Assembly (NCBI GenBank): GCA_027924585.1
Contig: BSBM01000826.1
Coordinates: 11,067,501 to 11,131,500 of the forward strand
Length of the DNA stretch: 64,000 nucleotides
Reading direction: 5' to 3'
Origin: Larix kaempferi
Lineage: Eukaryota; Streptophyta; Pinopsida; Pinales; Pinaceae
Shown here: positions 11,807-22,863 of the stretch, in pieces
Position numbering within the stretch: position 1 is the first letter of the stretch
Layout: every line of letters begins with the position of its first letter
Program-made: the position numbers and the translations under genes
Notes under the pieces: generated by a model
Databases searched by the model: none
What the model was told of the DNA's origin: nothing
Seen by the model: only the letters and a program-made list of their open reading frames with translations

Positions 11807-13620
11807 ATGGCCATCTTTCAAAAGAAAATCAAGATGCTCAAATCCCAGCTGCAAATATGGAATAAAACAACTTTTGGCAACATCTTCACTACCAAGAGTG
11901 AAATAGAAAAGGGCTTGGAGAACATACAAAAAGATATCATGGAACATAGCCACACTGAAGAGCTCAAACGAAAGGAGAAAGAAAGTTTGAAGAAGCTGGA
12001 CATCCGATGCGAGCAGGAAGAAATCATGTGGCGGCAGAAATCCAGAATCAACTGGCTCAAAGAAGGAGAGAAAAACACCACCTTCTTCAACCACACCAGT
12101 ATCCAACACAGAATGCACAACAAGATTAATTCCTTTATTTTTGTATACGAAACTAATTTAAGTGATCAAGGGGAGATAGAGAAAGAACTCATCAATCACT
12201 TCTAGACCTTGCTCACTGAGGAAAATGATGAAAGATCACAGACCATCAGTAGGGTTACAAGACACAATCCCTCCATTCTAACTCCTGATCACAATGCAAC
12301 TCTCATGAAGGAAATCAAAATGACGGAATTAGAGGTAGCAGTCAATCAGATGGAAGAAGGTAAAGCCCTTGGTCTGGATGGCTTCACCATCAACTTCTTT
12401 CATTACTGCTGGGACATGCTTAAACAAGAAATCCTAGATATTGTCAAGGAATCCAGATCCAAGCGATGGGTCCTCCATGCGTTCAACACCACCCATCACA
12501 CCCTCATCCCCAAAGAAAATGATGCCACCACCCCTGGTAAGTTAATACCTATCTCCCTCTGCAATGTGATTTAAAAAATTATTACCAAAGTCATTGGCAA
12601 CCGCCTCAAGGTACTCTTACAACTTTTGATCTCACCTGAAAAAACTTGTTATGTCGAATGGTGCCAAATCCTGGATGGAATCATTCTCTCCCATGAAGTT
12701 ATCCATTCCCTGAAAATGGAAAAAAACCCCTGGGATGCTCCTCAAGATAAACCTCTCCAAGGCCTTTGACAAGCTTAGTTGGACATTCATTGAGAAGATG
12801 CTCCTTGCTTTTGGGTTCTGCCAAGATTGGACAAATTGGGTCATGTCCCTAACCTCTTGATCTTTATTCTCCATCCTTGTCGATGGCTACCCCTCTTCCA
12901 CCTTTTACCCCACCAGAGGCATCCGTCAAGGAGACCCCCTCTCACCCTTCCTTTTCATTCTCATGGTCGAAGGATTGGGCAGGATGCTAAAATAAAAGAT
13001 TACTATCCGTGCCCTTCGTGGCGTTTCCTTACATGGAAGCCTCCCCACAATCTATTAGCAATTTGTGGATGACAACCTTCTTTTTGTGCACCCCTCAGTT
13101 GAGGAGGCCTCAACACTGAAGCGCATTTTAAAGACCTACTCTGATGCCTCTGGCACCACTATAAACCTTGAAAAGTCCCAAATCTTCCTTTTCCACATAG
13201 ACCCCATCACGCAAAGGAATATTTTGCACATCCTAGGATACTCCACGGCCTCCCTCCCCTCCAAATACCTGGGTGCCCCTCTCTTTGACTCAGCTATCAA
13301 ACATTCCTCCTAGAGACAACTCCTTGACAAGCTTGAAAATAAAATCTCTTCTTGCACCTTCCGCACTCTCAACCTGCCCACCAGAATAGTGCTTCTTAAA
13401 TCTGTCCTTCAATCTATGCCTCCTTATCTCTTCTCTGTCCTTGCTTCCCCCAAGTGGGTCCTCAAATTAATGAGAAATCCCAAAAGTCTTTCCTTTTGGG
13501 GGGAACCCATAATAACCGTAAGTGGTCCCTTATGGAATGGGATACTCTCTGTACTCCAAAAAGACAAGGAGGCATCGGGCTCAAGATCCTGAAATCAACA
13601 ATCAGGTCTTCTCTGCCAAA
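11807..13620 (+). pseudogene. LINE-A reverse transcriptase
   Basis: Starts with the coiled, charged spacer seen before plant L1 RT (MWRQKSRINWLKEGEKNTTF). RT motifs follow: GLDGFTINFF, then HTLIPKEND, PISLCNVI, a stop, [38 protein letters not shown] and QFVDDNLLFVHPS, where FVDD (about 13,062-13,073) is the active-site box. KYLGAPLF and LPTRIVLLKSVLQSMP mark the thumb. Frame changes occur between open pieces at 11807, 12209, 13065 and 13389. Confidence 0.88.
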
Positions 13621-14073
13621 ATCTAGTGGAAATGGGTCACTGATGCAGTCTCCCCCTGGAGCCTCCTCTAGAATAGAAAATATGCCCGCAACTGGTCGAC
13701 TCAGCTCCACATTCGCTATGCCCAATATCCTCTGGGATATTTAATCTGGCAAGCTGTTGATTGTCAAAGAGCCCTCATTCAGTAGCACAGTTTCTGGGAA
13801 GTCTGAAATGGTCAACATGCAAATTTATAGTTTGACTCTTGGCAGCAACTTCCATGCATCCACACTGCGATCCTTTCACCGAAACTTCAAGCTCACTATG
13901 ACCACAACAGATAGCTCTCTATTCAGGATTACTAGACACCCGTTGACTCCTTCAAAAATAGAATTTCGAAACATCATGACCTTTAGACTCCTCCAGTCCT
14001 GACAGATAGCATCGAGCCTCTCTCGCAAGCTCTTCAAACCAGACAAATCATATTAAGCAATGATTCTGAGATT

Positions 14074-14406
14074 TTGCGATGGGGACACCTCCCAATAGGA
14101 ACTTTCTCTACCAAAGAATCTTACTCCATCCTCACTGCAACTCTTGAAGAGAGGCCAAACCCCATCTGGAAGAAAATTTGGGAATCACAATTACGGCCCA
14201 AGATCTACTCCTTCCTCTGGCTCCTTGCTCACAGATGCATCCTAACTTCGGACAATATCCAAAGAAGAGGCAACCAAGGACCCTCTTGGTGTCCCATGTG
14301 TGAAAATAAACCTGAAACCAATGATCATCTACTCAACTCTTGTGATTTTGTCAAATATATTTGGGACAAAGTGGCTCAACTCTACAAATGCACCAACAGG
14401 GTCTGA
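14074..14406 (+). pseudogene. LINE-A zf-RVT zinc-finger region
   Basis: A 110-codon open piece carries the C-terminal zinc-binding segment of plant L1 proteins: IWKKIWESQLRPKIYSFLWL, then CPMCENKPETNDHLLNSC with the CX2C...HX4-5C arrangement. It is followed by IWDLIPILVVWNMWKERN-like sequence near 14,480, also standard for the family. The stretch 13,620-14,073 is the degraded connector. Confidence 0.8.
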
Positions 14407-14750
14407 GGAGATATTGTCCAAACCATATCCAAATGGGATCCCAATCCCTTCCAGAGCACTATTGTTAACATAATTTGGGATCTCATTCCAATACTAGTTG
14501 TCTGGAACATGTGGAAAGAACGCAACAGAAGAATTTTTTATTCCATGAAAAATTAGCTCAAGAGATTTGGTACACTTTCATCACCAACCTTCAAGAAACT
14601 CTCTCCCTCAAGCTCTGGAGCTCTTCTGATTTCCCCACTCTTCTTGTTGAAAGCTACATCCTTTCCGAATGGAACCTCATCCTTCATCCCACTCCTAGCC
14701 TCCCACGTATTTCCCCAGCCAACACTCCTAGCCCGGAACACTAGAGCAAG

Positions 14751-16450
14751 CCCCCCCTGGTTTTGTTATGGAGAAAAACTTCCTATGGTATGGGACTGAC
14801 CACAACAGACAGATGACTGCAGAATACTACTCAATTCCCAATGCAATGCTATATAAATGACAATGCTAAGATAATGGAGAATAATACCAACCTTCAACCG
14901 GATGTTCGATGTAGATCGTCGTTGAGATTTCAACCTCTACACTTGAACCTGCAAATTAGTCTCAATAAGCAATACAAGACAAGTTCATGTAATATGTGAA
15001 AGACATTAGCATACTAAATAGCAATGATCCACGATATCATAAGTAAATGTAACCCAATGTAATTTAAACAACATTCACAACATCAATTGGATGAGAAGAT
15101 GAGTATTTCTATTGATTCATAACAATAAGTACATGATACAACCTCTTGCCGGCAACCAATCTGAACCAAAAACTAGGTCCCTCCACTTGTGCCTCCACTA
15201 CTTCAATCCTGTAGGTAATGGAAAACTCAAACTATCAAAGGCGTTTGGGAGGTGAACATAATAAGTTCACAAGAACAAGGATCAATGAGTGTAGACTCAA
15301 GTCACGACAAAAATCCACTAGATTTATCTTGCTCTCTCTTCCTCCTCCCTTCCATACACCATAAGAGCTCAATATATAGTCTTCTAAGGGTAGGTGAAAA
15401 GGCACATCGAGTCGTTTCGGGGCATATGGAGGGCCAAAGGTCACCCTAAGACTGCTTCTTGGGAGTAAAAGTGAGTTTTAATTACTTTTTACCATGAAAC
15501 TTGGTGTACGCAGGCTAATGTACTGCAGCCTGCGTGTACGCTGGCTATAGTGTAACCGCGAGCGTACAGGAACAAAAATAGGGAAAATTAAGTTCCTGAA
15601 GGGAAGATCATGAATCTGAGTCAAACAATGGATACTGAAGGCCAAAAGTTGTTGATGTTTACAGGGTGGAAAAATACGCTGTAACAGATGCCCCCTAATG
15701 TGTGAGGTCATACAATGGTGCTACGATGGATGAAATACATTATAAATCTGAGAAGTGGAGTGATGGAGATGCAACTGGAAGGAACATCTCACTCATCATA
15801 ATACAATAATATCTCTGAATACATGTTAGTATAGTACAACAATCTGATACAATGGCCCTGAATAGGAAGTATATAATGAATACATGTCATAAGTGGTCAT
15901 AGCCATAACCATCTACCGTAAGAGACAGTCTCCTGCTGAAAGGAAAAATTGGAACAAATTGAAGGTACAAACTACTGATGTATGAGAAGTGATACCTCAA
16001 GAGTACAGTCACGATCATAAGTAGCATATTGAATGCCACTATCGGCTGGGGTCTTCTACACAAATCATCTACAGTGCAAGTCCCATCTGTTTGGTTACAT
16101 AGGGTACTCCCAAAAGACCAAACAGATAGAGCAACCACTTCACACAAACAGATCACAGATCAACACATTGATGTTTTGACATGGTTTAAACCCTCGAGAG
16201 GGAAACACTCCATGGCCCCGACCAAATAGCTTCTATGGAGCAATTTATTATGCAATGAAAGAAAGTTACAAATGAGCTTCTCATAATCGATCAACTTTCC
16301 AATGACCCTCCATGACCTTTAAATAAAGATCATGGACCAATCGGTTGTTAAACCACAGATCAAGGGTAGGTATGATCTAACAGAAGTTGAGCCATTGGAT
16401 CACTCTATGTCTAGAACATATTGTGACCGTTAAATTTAAATATTTACAAA
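14751..16450. other. Unassigned stretch with two short inverted repeats
   Basis: No credible gene. Two hairpin-capable inverted repeats stand out: a 9-bp perfect stem at 15508-15516 / 15527-15535 (ACGCAGGCT with AGCCTGCGT), and an 11-bp perfect stem at 16085-16095 / 16117-16127 (ATCTGTTTGGT with ACCAAACAGAT). Neither is followed by a T-run that would suggest a terminator. The rest shows nothing I can name. Confidence 0.35.
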
Positions 16451-16536
16451 TGCATACTAAAGACACACACTTTACCTAACGGAGCTATTACCCAAGTTGA
16501 TCTTAAGTAACTCCTAAGTGTCTAAATATCCTAACA
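16451..16536 (-). repeat. copia-1 3' LTR (86 bp)
   Basis: Begins TGCATACTAAAG and ends ATCCTAACA on the plus strand. It pairs with 20675-20760 over its full length with six mismatches. It is much shorter than common plant copia LTRs. Confidence 0.8.
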
Positions 16537-16547
16537 TCCCCCCTTAA
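16537..16547 (-). other. copia-1 polypurine tract
   Basis: On the minus strand CTTAAGGGGGGA runs straight into the TGTTAGG start of the 3' LTR, as expected for the plus-strand primer. Confidence 0.75.
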
Positions 16548-16660
16548 GAACAACCTGGGATAGGATTGAAGGATTTACAAAAGTGACGCTATTAGGATAA
16601 GGAAGGATTCATTAGAGCCTATCCCCCCTTAATGACAAATTCCTGAACTCCTGACATAAA

Positions 16661-17240
16661 TCAAACTTTAAAAAACTTCGCTTTTGTAAGAGACTTGGTG
16701 AAGATGTCTGCAACTTGATCATCTGTAGGGAAAAAGAGCACTTCAAGAACATGATCATGAACAAGATTTCTGATGAAGTGCATATGTAGCTCAATGTGTT
16801 TGTTGCGTTGATGTAGAACTAGATCTTTGGCGAGCTTGATAACACTTTGATTGTCGCACCAAAGTGGAGTAGCTTGTTGCTGCTTGAATCCAAACTCTGA
16901 AAGGATCTGTCGAAGCCTTAAAGCTTCCTGACTGGCATTAACTGCTCCTCGATATTCTGCTTCTATTGAAGAGAGATCAAGAGCTTGTTGTTTCTTACAA
17001 GCCCAAGTGATAGCTTCAGATCCCAGACTGAAAACATAACCTACACTAGACTTTTGATCATTAGGATCGCCGGCCCAATCTGAATCAGTGAAACCAACCA
17101 ACAAAGGTTCCCCCCCTGGACTGTAATGAATCCCAAACTGAATTGTACCTTGAATATATCGAAGTATTCTTTTAGCTGCTTTCTAGTGACTTTCATGAGT
17201 TGTTTGCATATAACGGGCAACATGACCAACGACAAAGGAA
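16661..17240 (-). pseudogene. copia-1 RNase H
   Basis: The minus frame reads LVGFTDSDWAGDPNDQKSS, VGYVFSLGSEAITW and QQALDLSSIEAEYRGAVNA, then WCDNQSVIKLAKD and KHIELHMHFIRNLV, ending DQVADIFTKSLTKAKF. These are the full set of copia RNase H motifs with catalytic Asp and Glu present. The 147-codon piece to 17104 is open; its upstream linkage to RT is frameshifted near 17,050-17,240. The ADIFTK ending is the normal C-terminus of copia polyproteins. Confidence 0.9.
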
Positions 17241-17491
17241 AGGTTAGGACGAGAATGAGTCAAGTATAAGAGACTACCAACAAGCTGACAATACAAGGTG
17301 GCATCTACTTCAGCTGAAGGAAAAGTGGCAGAAATTTTGACTCCAAACTATAAGGGAGAAGGGGTTGGTTTACAATCGTCCATGTGAAAGCCACGAAGAA
17401 GGTCACAAGAATATGTAGACTGAGAAAGAAAGATTCCTTCTTTGGTTTGAAGAACTTGGAGACCAAGAAAATAATGCAAATGTCCTAAGTC

Positions 17492-18070
17492 TTACATTTC
17501 AAATTTTTTCTTAAGATTGGATTTCACATTGGTTATAAGCTTAGGGTCACTACCAGTAAGAATAAGGTCATCAACATATAGGACAAGTATGATGAGATGT
17601 TTTCCTACTTTCTTGGTATAGACATTGGGGTCAGAACGGAATCTAGAAAAAGAAGTGTGAAGGAGAAAGCTATCCATTTTGGCATACCAAACTCTAGGAG
17701 ATTGCTTAAGGACATATAAGGATTTCTTAAGGAGACAGACAAGGATAGAGTAATTCTGAACATATCCAAGAGGTTGTTCCATGTAAATTTCCTCCCGTAA
17801 ATCACCATGTAAGAAGGCTGACTTGACATCCATTTGATGGAATTCCTAGTTATGTAAGGCTGCAAGGGAAAGAACAAGACGGATGGAGTTCATTTTTGCA
17901 ACAGGAGCAAAGGTTTCAATGTAGTCAATCCCTTCAACTTGGGAAAAAAATTTGGAAACTAACCTTTCCTTAAGTCTTTCAACACTTCCATCTGATGCAT
18001 ACTTAGTTCTGTAGACCCATTTACATCTGACAAGTTTCTTCCTTTTGGAAGAGGTACAAGATCCCAACTA
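17492..18070 (-). pseudogene. copia-1 reverse transcriptase
   Basis: Minus-strand pieces at 17846-18067 (KKLVRCKWVYRTKYASDGS, GIDYIETFAPVAKMNSIRLV) and 17492-17833 (MDVKSAFLHGDLREEIYMEQ, PRVWYAKMDSF, ILVLYVDDLILTGSD) give the classical copia RT. The YVDD catalytic box is intact. A TAG stop in the plus-strand 'cctagtt' region near 17850 separates the two pieces. The sequence between RT and RNase H (17,241-17,491) contains the remaining thumb with stops. Confidence 0.9.
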
Positions 18071-19095
18071 TCATTCGCCATTAAGGAATGATATTCTTCA
18101 TCCATAGCTGCATCTTAATTAGGATTTCCTAAAGCGTCTGCAAAAGTTTCTAGATCATGATTCTCGGAAAATTGAGCCAAAAGAGAAAAGGCTCGCTGAA
18201 ACTAAGAACGTGTTCAATGTTGATCTCTAGGATCACTGGCAAGATAACCGGCTGCTTCACATGTTGAATGGACCCATTGAGGAAGCACTTGTGCTTGTGC
18301 AACTGGAGGAACATGAGCAGCAGGAGGTGGATTTTCATCCTCATTGTCATCATTAGAAACTGGAGTTGGAAACCTGTCAACGAAGTTGGAAGAAGAAGAA
18401 GGCACAATCGCCGAATCAGGCTTGCAGGCCAAAGATGGCACAATTGCCTTGTTAGGCTTGCAGGCCACAGATGGCACAATCGCCTTGTTAGGCTCGCAGG
18501 CCAAGATATTTTCATCAAATTTAACATCTCTTCGAATGATTACATCATGAGAATGTGGTTGAAGAAGTCTAGAACCTTTTACATCTTTAGAATGTCTAAC
18601 AAATATGCACTTTTCACTTTTAGGCTGCAATGCTTTCCGTTTTTCATTCGGAATGTGAGCCCATGCTTCACTACCAAACACACGGAACTGACTTACATCT
18701 GGTTTAATTTTAATACAAGCGTCTTCCAGTGTGATACCTTGTAAAGCTTTAGTGGGGGTGCGATTAACTATGTAATTGCACAATTTATGGCTTCAGCCCA
18801 AAATTGAAGACTTAGTCCCTTAGATTGGATCATACAATTAGCCATTTCTTTTAAAGTGCGGTTCTTCCATTCAGCTACACAATTTTGTTGTGGTGTATAT
18901 GGAACATTGTGTTGTTATTGGATTCCTTGTTCAATGCAGAAAGTAGTGAACTTTTTGTTAACATATTCTCCTCCATTGTCAGATCTTAACTTAATAATTT
19001 CATGACTAGATTGTTTTTCAACAAGGGCCTCGTAGAACAAGAACATGTTAAATACTTTGCTCTTAAGTTTTAGGAAATAAACCCAAGTTTGTCTG
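18071..19095 (-). pseudogene. copia-1 integrase C-terminal part and linker
   Basis: The open 189-codon piece (18214-18783) starts MCNYIVNRTPTKALQGITLE and contains FRVFGSEAWAHIPNEKR and SEKCIFVRHSKDVKGSRLL, the normal end of copia integrase. The preceding core (18,784-19,095) is present but broken. In the linker toward RT a 12-residue unit (ACKPNKAIVPSL and variants) is repeated three times. Confidence 0.85.
18401..18508 (-). repeat. 36-bp tandem repeat (three copies) in the copia-1 linker
   Basis: Units begin at 18401, 18437 and 18473, each starting GGCACAAT on the plus strand. The period is a multiple of three, so the reading frame is kept and the protein gains three 12-residue units. Confidence 0.85.
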
Positions 19096-19097
19096 GT

Positions 19098-19442
19098 TTA
19101 ATCATCAATGAAAGTTAAGAAATATTTGAAACCAGAAAAGGAAGCAGATGAAAGAGGACCACACAAGTCACTATGCAAAAGCTCCATGGGAATCGAGGCA
19201 TGCCAAGAGGCACATTTGTCAAAACTATCCTGATGATGTTTTTTGAGTACACAACTGGAATAGACACCATCCCTACAAGATACCATTGGAAGACCTGTCA
19301 CCATATTGTCTTTACATAGTTGTTTCAATGAGTGATAATTTAAGTGACCAAATCGCTCATGCCAAAGTTTGCTCAAGTTATCACTATGAGCAACAAAAAC
19401 TGAAGGAAAAGGTGATGACCCAAAGTTGTTAAATTTGTACAA
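19098..19442 (-). pseudogene. copia-1 GAG-pre-integrase and integrase start
   Basis: The 114-codon piece carries LSKLWHERFGHLNYHSLKQL (HX3-4H of the integrase zinc site) and CRDGVYSSCVLKKHHQDSF (CX2-4C), then MELLHSDLCGPL with the first catalytic Asp and YFLTFIDD with the second. This is the standard copia pre-integrase module. The first Cys pair is spaced slightly unusually, so zinc binding may be damaged. Confidence 0.85.
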
Positions 19443-19478
19443 CCTGGTAATATCATCAACAATTCTAGTTGCTAGGAC

Positions 19479-20240
19479 CTATTGAGGATCTTTAAAATCC
19501 TTGATTACAACTTGGTGACGTGTAAACATCACAGTTGTACCTTCACCAGAATGAGTGATTTGATAGACTGATAACAAATTGCAGGAACTTATTGGAACAC
19601 ATAGTACATCACTAAAATGACCATTATCTACTGGAATTGTTCCAGCTCCTACAACACTTAGAGATCTATCATCACCAACAAATATTTGTTTGGTGTTACA
19701 TTCATGCATGGTAGAAAATATGGCTTGATCCTTAGCCATATGATAAGATGCTCCAGAATCAATGAGCCATTCAATTGAAGTAGAAGAAGAAGATGCATTA
19801 TAAGAATAACCAGAAGCACAAAGTGCATGTCCATGAGAGGTAGATTCTGAAGGCGAATCTAGGCTGATGTGGTGCTTCTTCATTGCTGCTTCCAAGGCTG
19901 CCATCTTCTTGAAACTCTTAGATTCATCATGATTATCTTTCCCGCAATAGTTGCAATGATGCTCAGTCTTCTTGCCTTTTGGCTTGGATCCTTTGTCATT
20001 TTTTAAAGAAGGAGTTGACTGAGAGGGTTTGGGACCCTTGTTTGACTTATTATTGTGAAAATTTTGATTCTTGGGAGGCTTGGACTTTTCTTTCTGTTGG
20101 GACAATAAGGCTTTCCCAGATGTATCTGCATTGTTAATTATTCCAAGATGGATAGGCTTATATTGCTCTCTAATCAAGGAATCAAAAAAGGATTCAAGAC
20201 TAGGCTCTTGATAGCTAGCTGCATTCAAGGATTCTTTCAT
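19479..20240 (-). pseudogene. copia-1 zinc knuckle and aspartic protease
   Basis: A 253-codon open piece. A lysine-rich head leads to CNYCGKDNHDESKS, a CCHC knuckle whose last Cys is Ser. The protease follows: SIEWLIDSGASYHMAKD with an intact D-S-G-A site, then VGAGTIPVDNG and SDVLCVPISSCNLLSVYQIT, all typical of copia proteases. It is the best-preserved part of the element. A stop at about 19,479 separates it from the pre-integrase region. Confidence 0.9.
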
Positions 20241-20276
20241 GGAGTAAAATGTAGATACAAAAACAGAATATGTAGG

Positions 20277-20669
20277 TCAAAGTTTTAAAAGAATGTGATA
20301 AATGTATTGTTTGTCTTCCCTCTTAATCTTGCATTCTGCACATAAGATTTTAAGAGTTTTATACTTAGATAAATAATCTCTAATGCATGAAAAATTACTT
20401 GGATTTAAAAAAATCAACTCATTTTTGAGTTGGTGACCTCGAATTTCATTTTGTTTACCAAACAAAGATTCCAACTTGTCCCAAGCAGCATCAAGTTCAT
20501 CAATTCCAGATATGTGGAATTGCAAATCAATAGATATTGACATCCCAATCAATCCACGAGCATCGTCACATCTATTTTCCCATTTTATTTTCTTATCATA
20601 AACAGTGGGTTCTGTTTCTTTCCCTGATGTAATTCTGAAAAATCCTCTACTTCCTAGAACATCCTCCAT
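20277..20669 (-). pseudogene. copia-1 gag
   Basis: A 130-codon piece beginning MEDVLGSRGFFRITSG. It contains WENRCDDARGLIGMSISIDL, ELDAAWDKLESLFGKQNE and GHQLKNELIFLNPSNF, the UBN2-like copia gag pattern. The ATG begins only about six bases from the LTR end, so the usual Met-tRNA primer site (TGGTATCAGAGC) is missing or shortened to TTAGTATGGAG. Confidence 0.8.
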
Positions 20670-20674
20670 ACTAA

Positions 20675-20760
20675 TGCATACTAAAGAAACACACTTTACC
20701 TAACGGATCTATTACACAAGTTGATCTTAACTAACTCCTAAGTGTGTAAATATACTAACA
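20675..20760 (-). repeat. copia-1 5' LTR (86 bp)
   Basis: Full-length partner of 16451-16536, TG...CA on the plus strand, about six mismatches. Confidence 0.8.
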
Positions 20761-22022
20761 CCATCAAGTGAATAAATGTGTTGAGGTCGAACCTGATGTA
20801 ACATCGTCTGATTACCAATCAATGATGTATACCATTAACAAATGTGAGATAACCCACCAATAATGAAAATGCGCATCAAGGCACAGAGTACAATCATCAA
20901 CGTGCAAATAGATGTGTTGAAGTCAAACACTAGGATGAATCCATCGATTAGGGGACATTGATGTATTCCCAAAACTTTCGATGGCGAGAAAACCTACCAC
21001 TAATGACTACAAGCCTCAAGGTACTCAACTGAACTCTAAGTCTCAAATTCTGGAATAAATGAGATGGGGTCGATGGAACGAAACTTGCTAGAAGGAAGGC
21101 ATTAAGGCATCCCCCATCAACCAGCACAAGGTACCAGCTACGCTAAAATATTTGGAAGAACTCAGATGGAACGGACTGACTCGATAAGGATGGCCGACAT
21201 GTAATAGTCAAGAGATCTGAGGAGTGGCCGACTCTGGTTTCAGGACTTCCTTTGAATAAGAGCATGAGCAGATGGATAAACGCAGGCAACATAGACTCAA
21301 ATACTCGGGTATAATGACACTGTGCGATGTAGGAGGCATCAACAAAGGGCTCCATAATGACTTGAAGCTTAACCATCCAGTGGAGTAACAAAAAAGAAAC
21401 GAGTATAGCTCCTAAGGTCCTACTATAGTCCCGACTCATAATGAATGGAGTGGAGTGAATGCTCTGTTCAAAGGCGACACAACAGTTGCCAACTAGAATT
21501 AGTAACCATAATCCCGTCCATCTTTTTAATTTTTTAATTTTTTTTGTCTTTGTCATATTTGGGAAAGCTTGAAAAACCAAATTGCTTATAGTATAACAAG
21601 TGACGGAACGAGTTTCAAGTAGCGATCAAACTAGTTCCAAGCAGTGGAACATACTTATGATCAATGCAAGGAAGCATGTGCAGGATGTGGACACTTGGGG
21701 GCTTTCCCTCAGGGTCAAGGGTCATCAAACTGTGAAAGGAAAATGAAAGCTATGCATGGCTCGATAGGGAAAAGTGCTTAGGCACCAAGCTAATAATCAA
21801 GTAAGCGGGAGCCGACACAAGGCTCAAGTGGCAAGCAGGATCATGCAATGCAATCACAACTTGATATAAATGGGGGGATTCCTTATGGAAGATGGCCAGC
21901 ATAAGACAAAGTAGAGTATGAGTCTTTATCGCAAAGTCATGGCATAACTACAAAGGACTCCCAATCCTAGAGAGAAACAACAACATGGGCACCAAAAGGC
22001 ATAAAAGGGCTCCAACTAGGGC
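20761..22022. other. Unassigned stretch
   Basis: No gene recognised. An open minus frame at 21143-21580 (145 codons) has an odd composition and no domain I know, so I do not call it. The left flank of copia-1 and this right flank do not join into an obvious interrupted gene. Confidence 0.3.
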
Positions 22023-22595
22023 TTCGAGTAACAAACGGGAAAATCTTTGGCGTTGAAGGATAAGTGATGCTTTAACCCTAATGGCTTCGGCGCTTGGTCT
22101 CATGGTGAAGCCCTCGATGCTGGGAACATACCTTTTGCTCCATTTTAATTCGACACTTTGGCCCAATATAAAGAATACAACAAACCTTTTTTTTTTTATA
22201 AAGTCTCCTTACTTCATAAAATTGATTTTTTGGCTAAAAATTAAAATATCAAAAACCTTCAAAAAGCTTTAACTTTTGGAAAATAGAATATTGAAGCTTT
22301 TCCTGTTCATAAAACCTCCAATTATGCCCAAATTGTGAAAACCTTTCTCCATACTTTGTTTTTTTTTCGTCCTTAGCCAATAAAAATATTAAACACTTTT
22401 CTTCGTAAGTTTTGGCTTAGGTTAAAAGCAGTCAAGGCTGCATTCGACTTGGGTTTTAAAATTTTTCTAGGTCCTTTATAAAAGCCTTAGTTCAGAAATA
22501 CCTAAGACCATTTTTTTTTCTACAACTTAAGACAAATCACTCTTTCTCGGGCAGGCTTGAAACCCCCTGGCATTGAGAATTATTGAATGCCAACA
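22023..22595 (-). repeat. TRG-1 3' LTR, truncated
   Basis: Matches the last 570 bases (plus-strand right end) of the full LTRs, from the AGTAACAAACGGG segment to TGCCAACA. The remaining 3.2 kb are absent. Next to it, on the interior side, I see no good polypurine tract (only GGGAGGA some 30 bases away). Confidence 0.8.
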
Positions 22596-22863
22596 ACTGG
22601 CTACTAATGGGGATGATGTCCTCCCAGCGAGGCAGCAAAGAACAACGTAGACCATGTGCCTGACCATTGGGCGGCTCCCAATCCCGAAAACTGCAACCTG
22701 CAACGGCATCCAAAAACTGTAGCTGAAAACCGATAGCTGTTGAACACTAAAACATACATGCTGGAACTAAACTGAAAACAATGCTGTACATACTGAAAAA
22801 AATGTTTGCCGGGCAAACTTATTCATCCTACCTACCCTACTCTGCTGAAACGCGACTGCTGAA

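Larger units (their letters stand above)
10500..14750 (+). mobile_element. LINE-A: degraded plus-strand L1-type non-LTR retrotransposon
   Basis: ORF1 with a DUF4283-like RNA-binding part and knuckle, the C-terminal piece of an APE-type endonuclease, a full-length but broken RT and a zf-RVT zinc finger occur in the standard plant L1 order. Stops and frameshifts are spread throughout. The first part of the endonuclease is missing, so ORF1 tail and endonuclease C-terminus are almost adjacent (about 11,330-11,430). I found no poly(A) tail or target-site duplication at about 14,750. Confidence 0.88.
16451..20760 (-). mobile_element. copia-1: minus-strand Ty1/copia element with 86-bp LTRs
   Basis: Two 86-bp direct repeats beginning TG and ending CA bound a 4.1-kb interior with copia domain order (gag, protease, integrase, RT, RNase H) on the minus strand. 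A polypurine tract lies exactly inside the left repeat. The LTRs differ at about six positions (roughly 7%), so the copy is old. The flanking bases (TACAAA on the left, CCATCA on the right) do not form a target-site duplication. Stops and frameshifts interrupt every domain. Confidence 0.85.

Noticed and set aside
21143-21580. 145-codon minus ORF
   Set aside because: No recognisable motif and no second copy; it could be random in this stretch.
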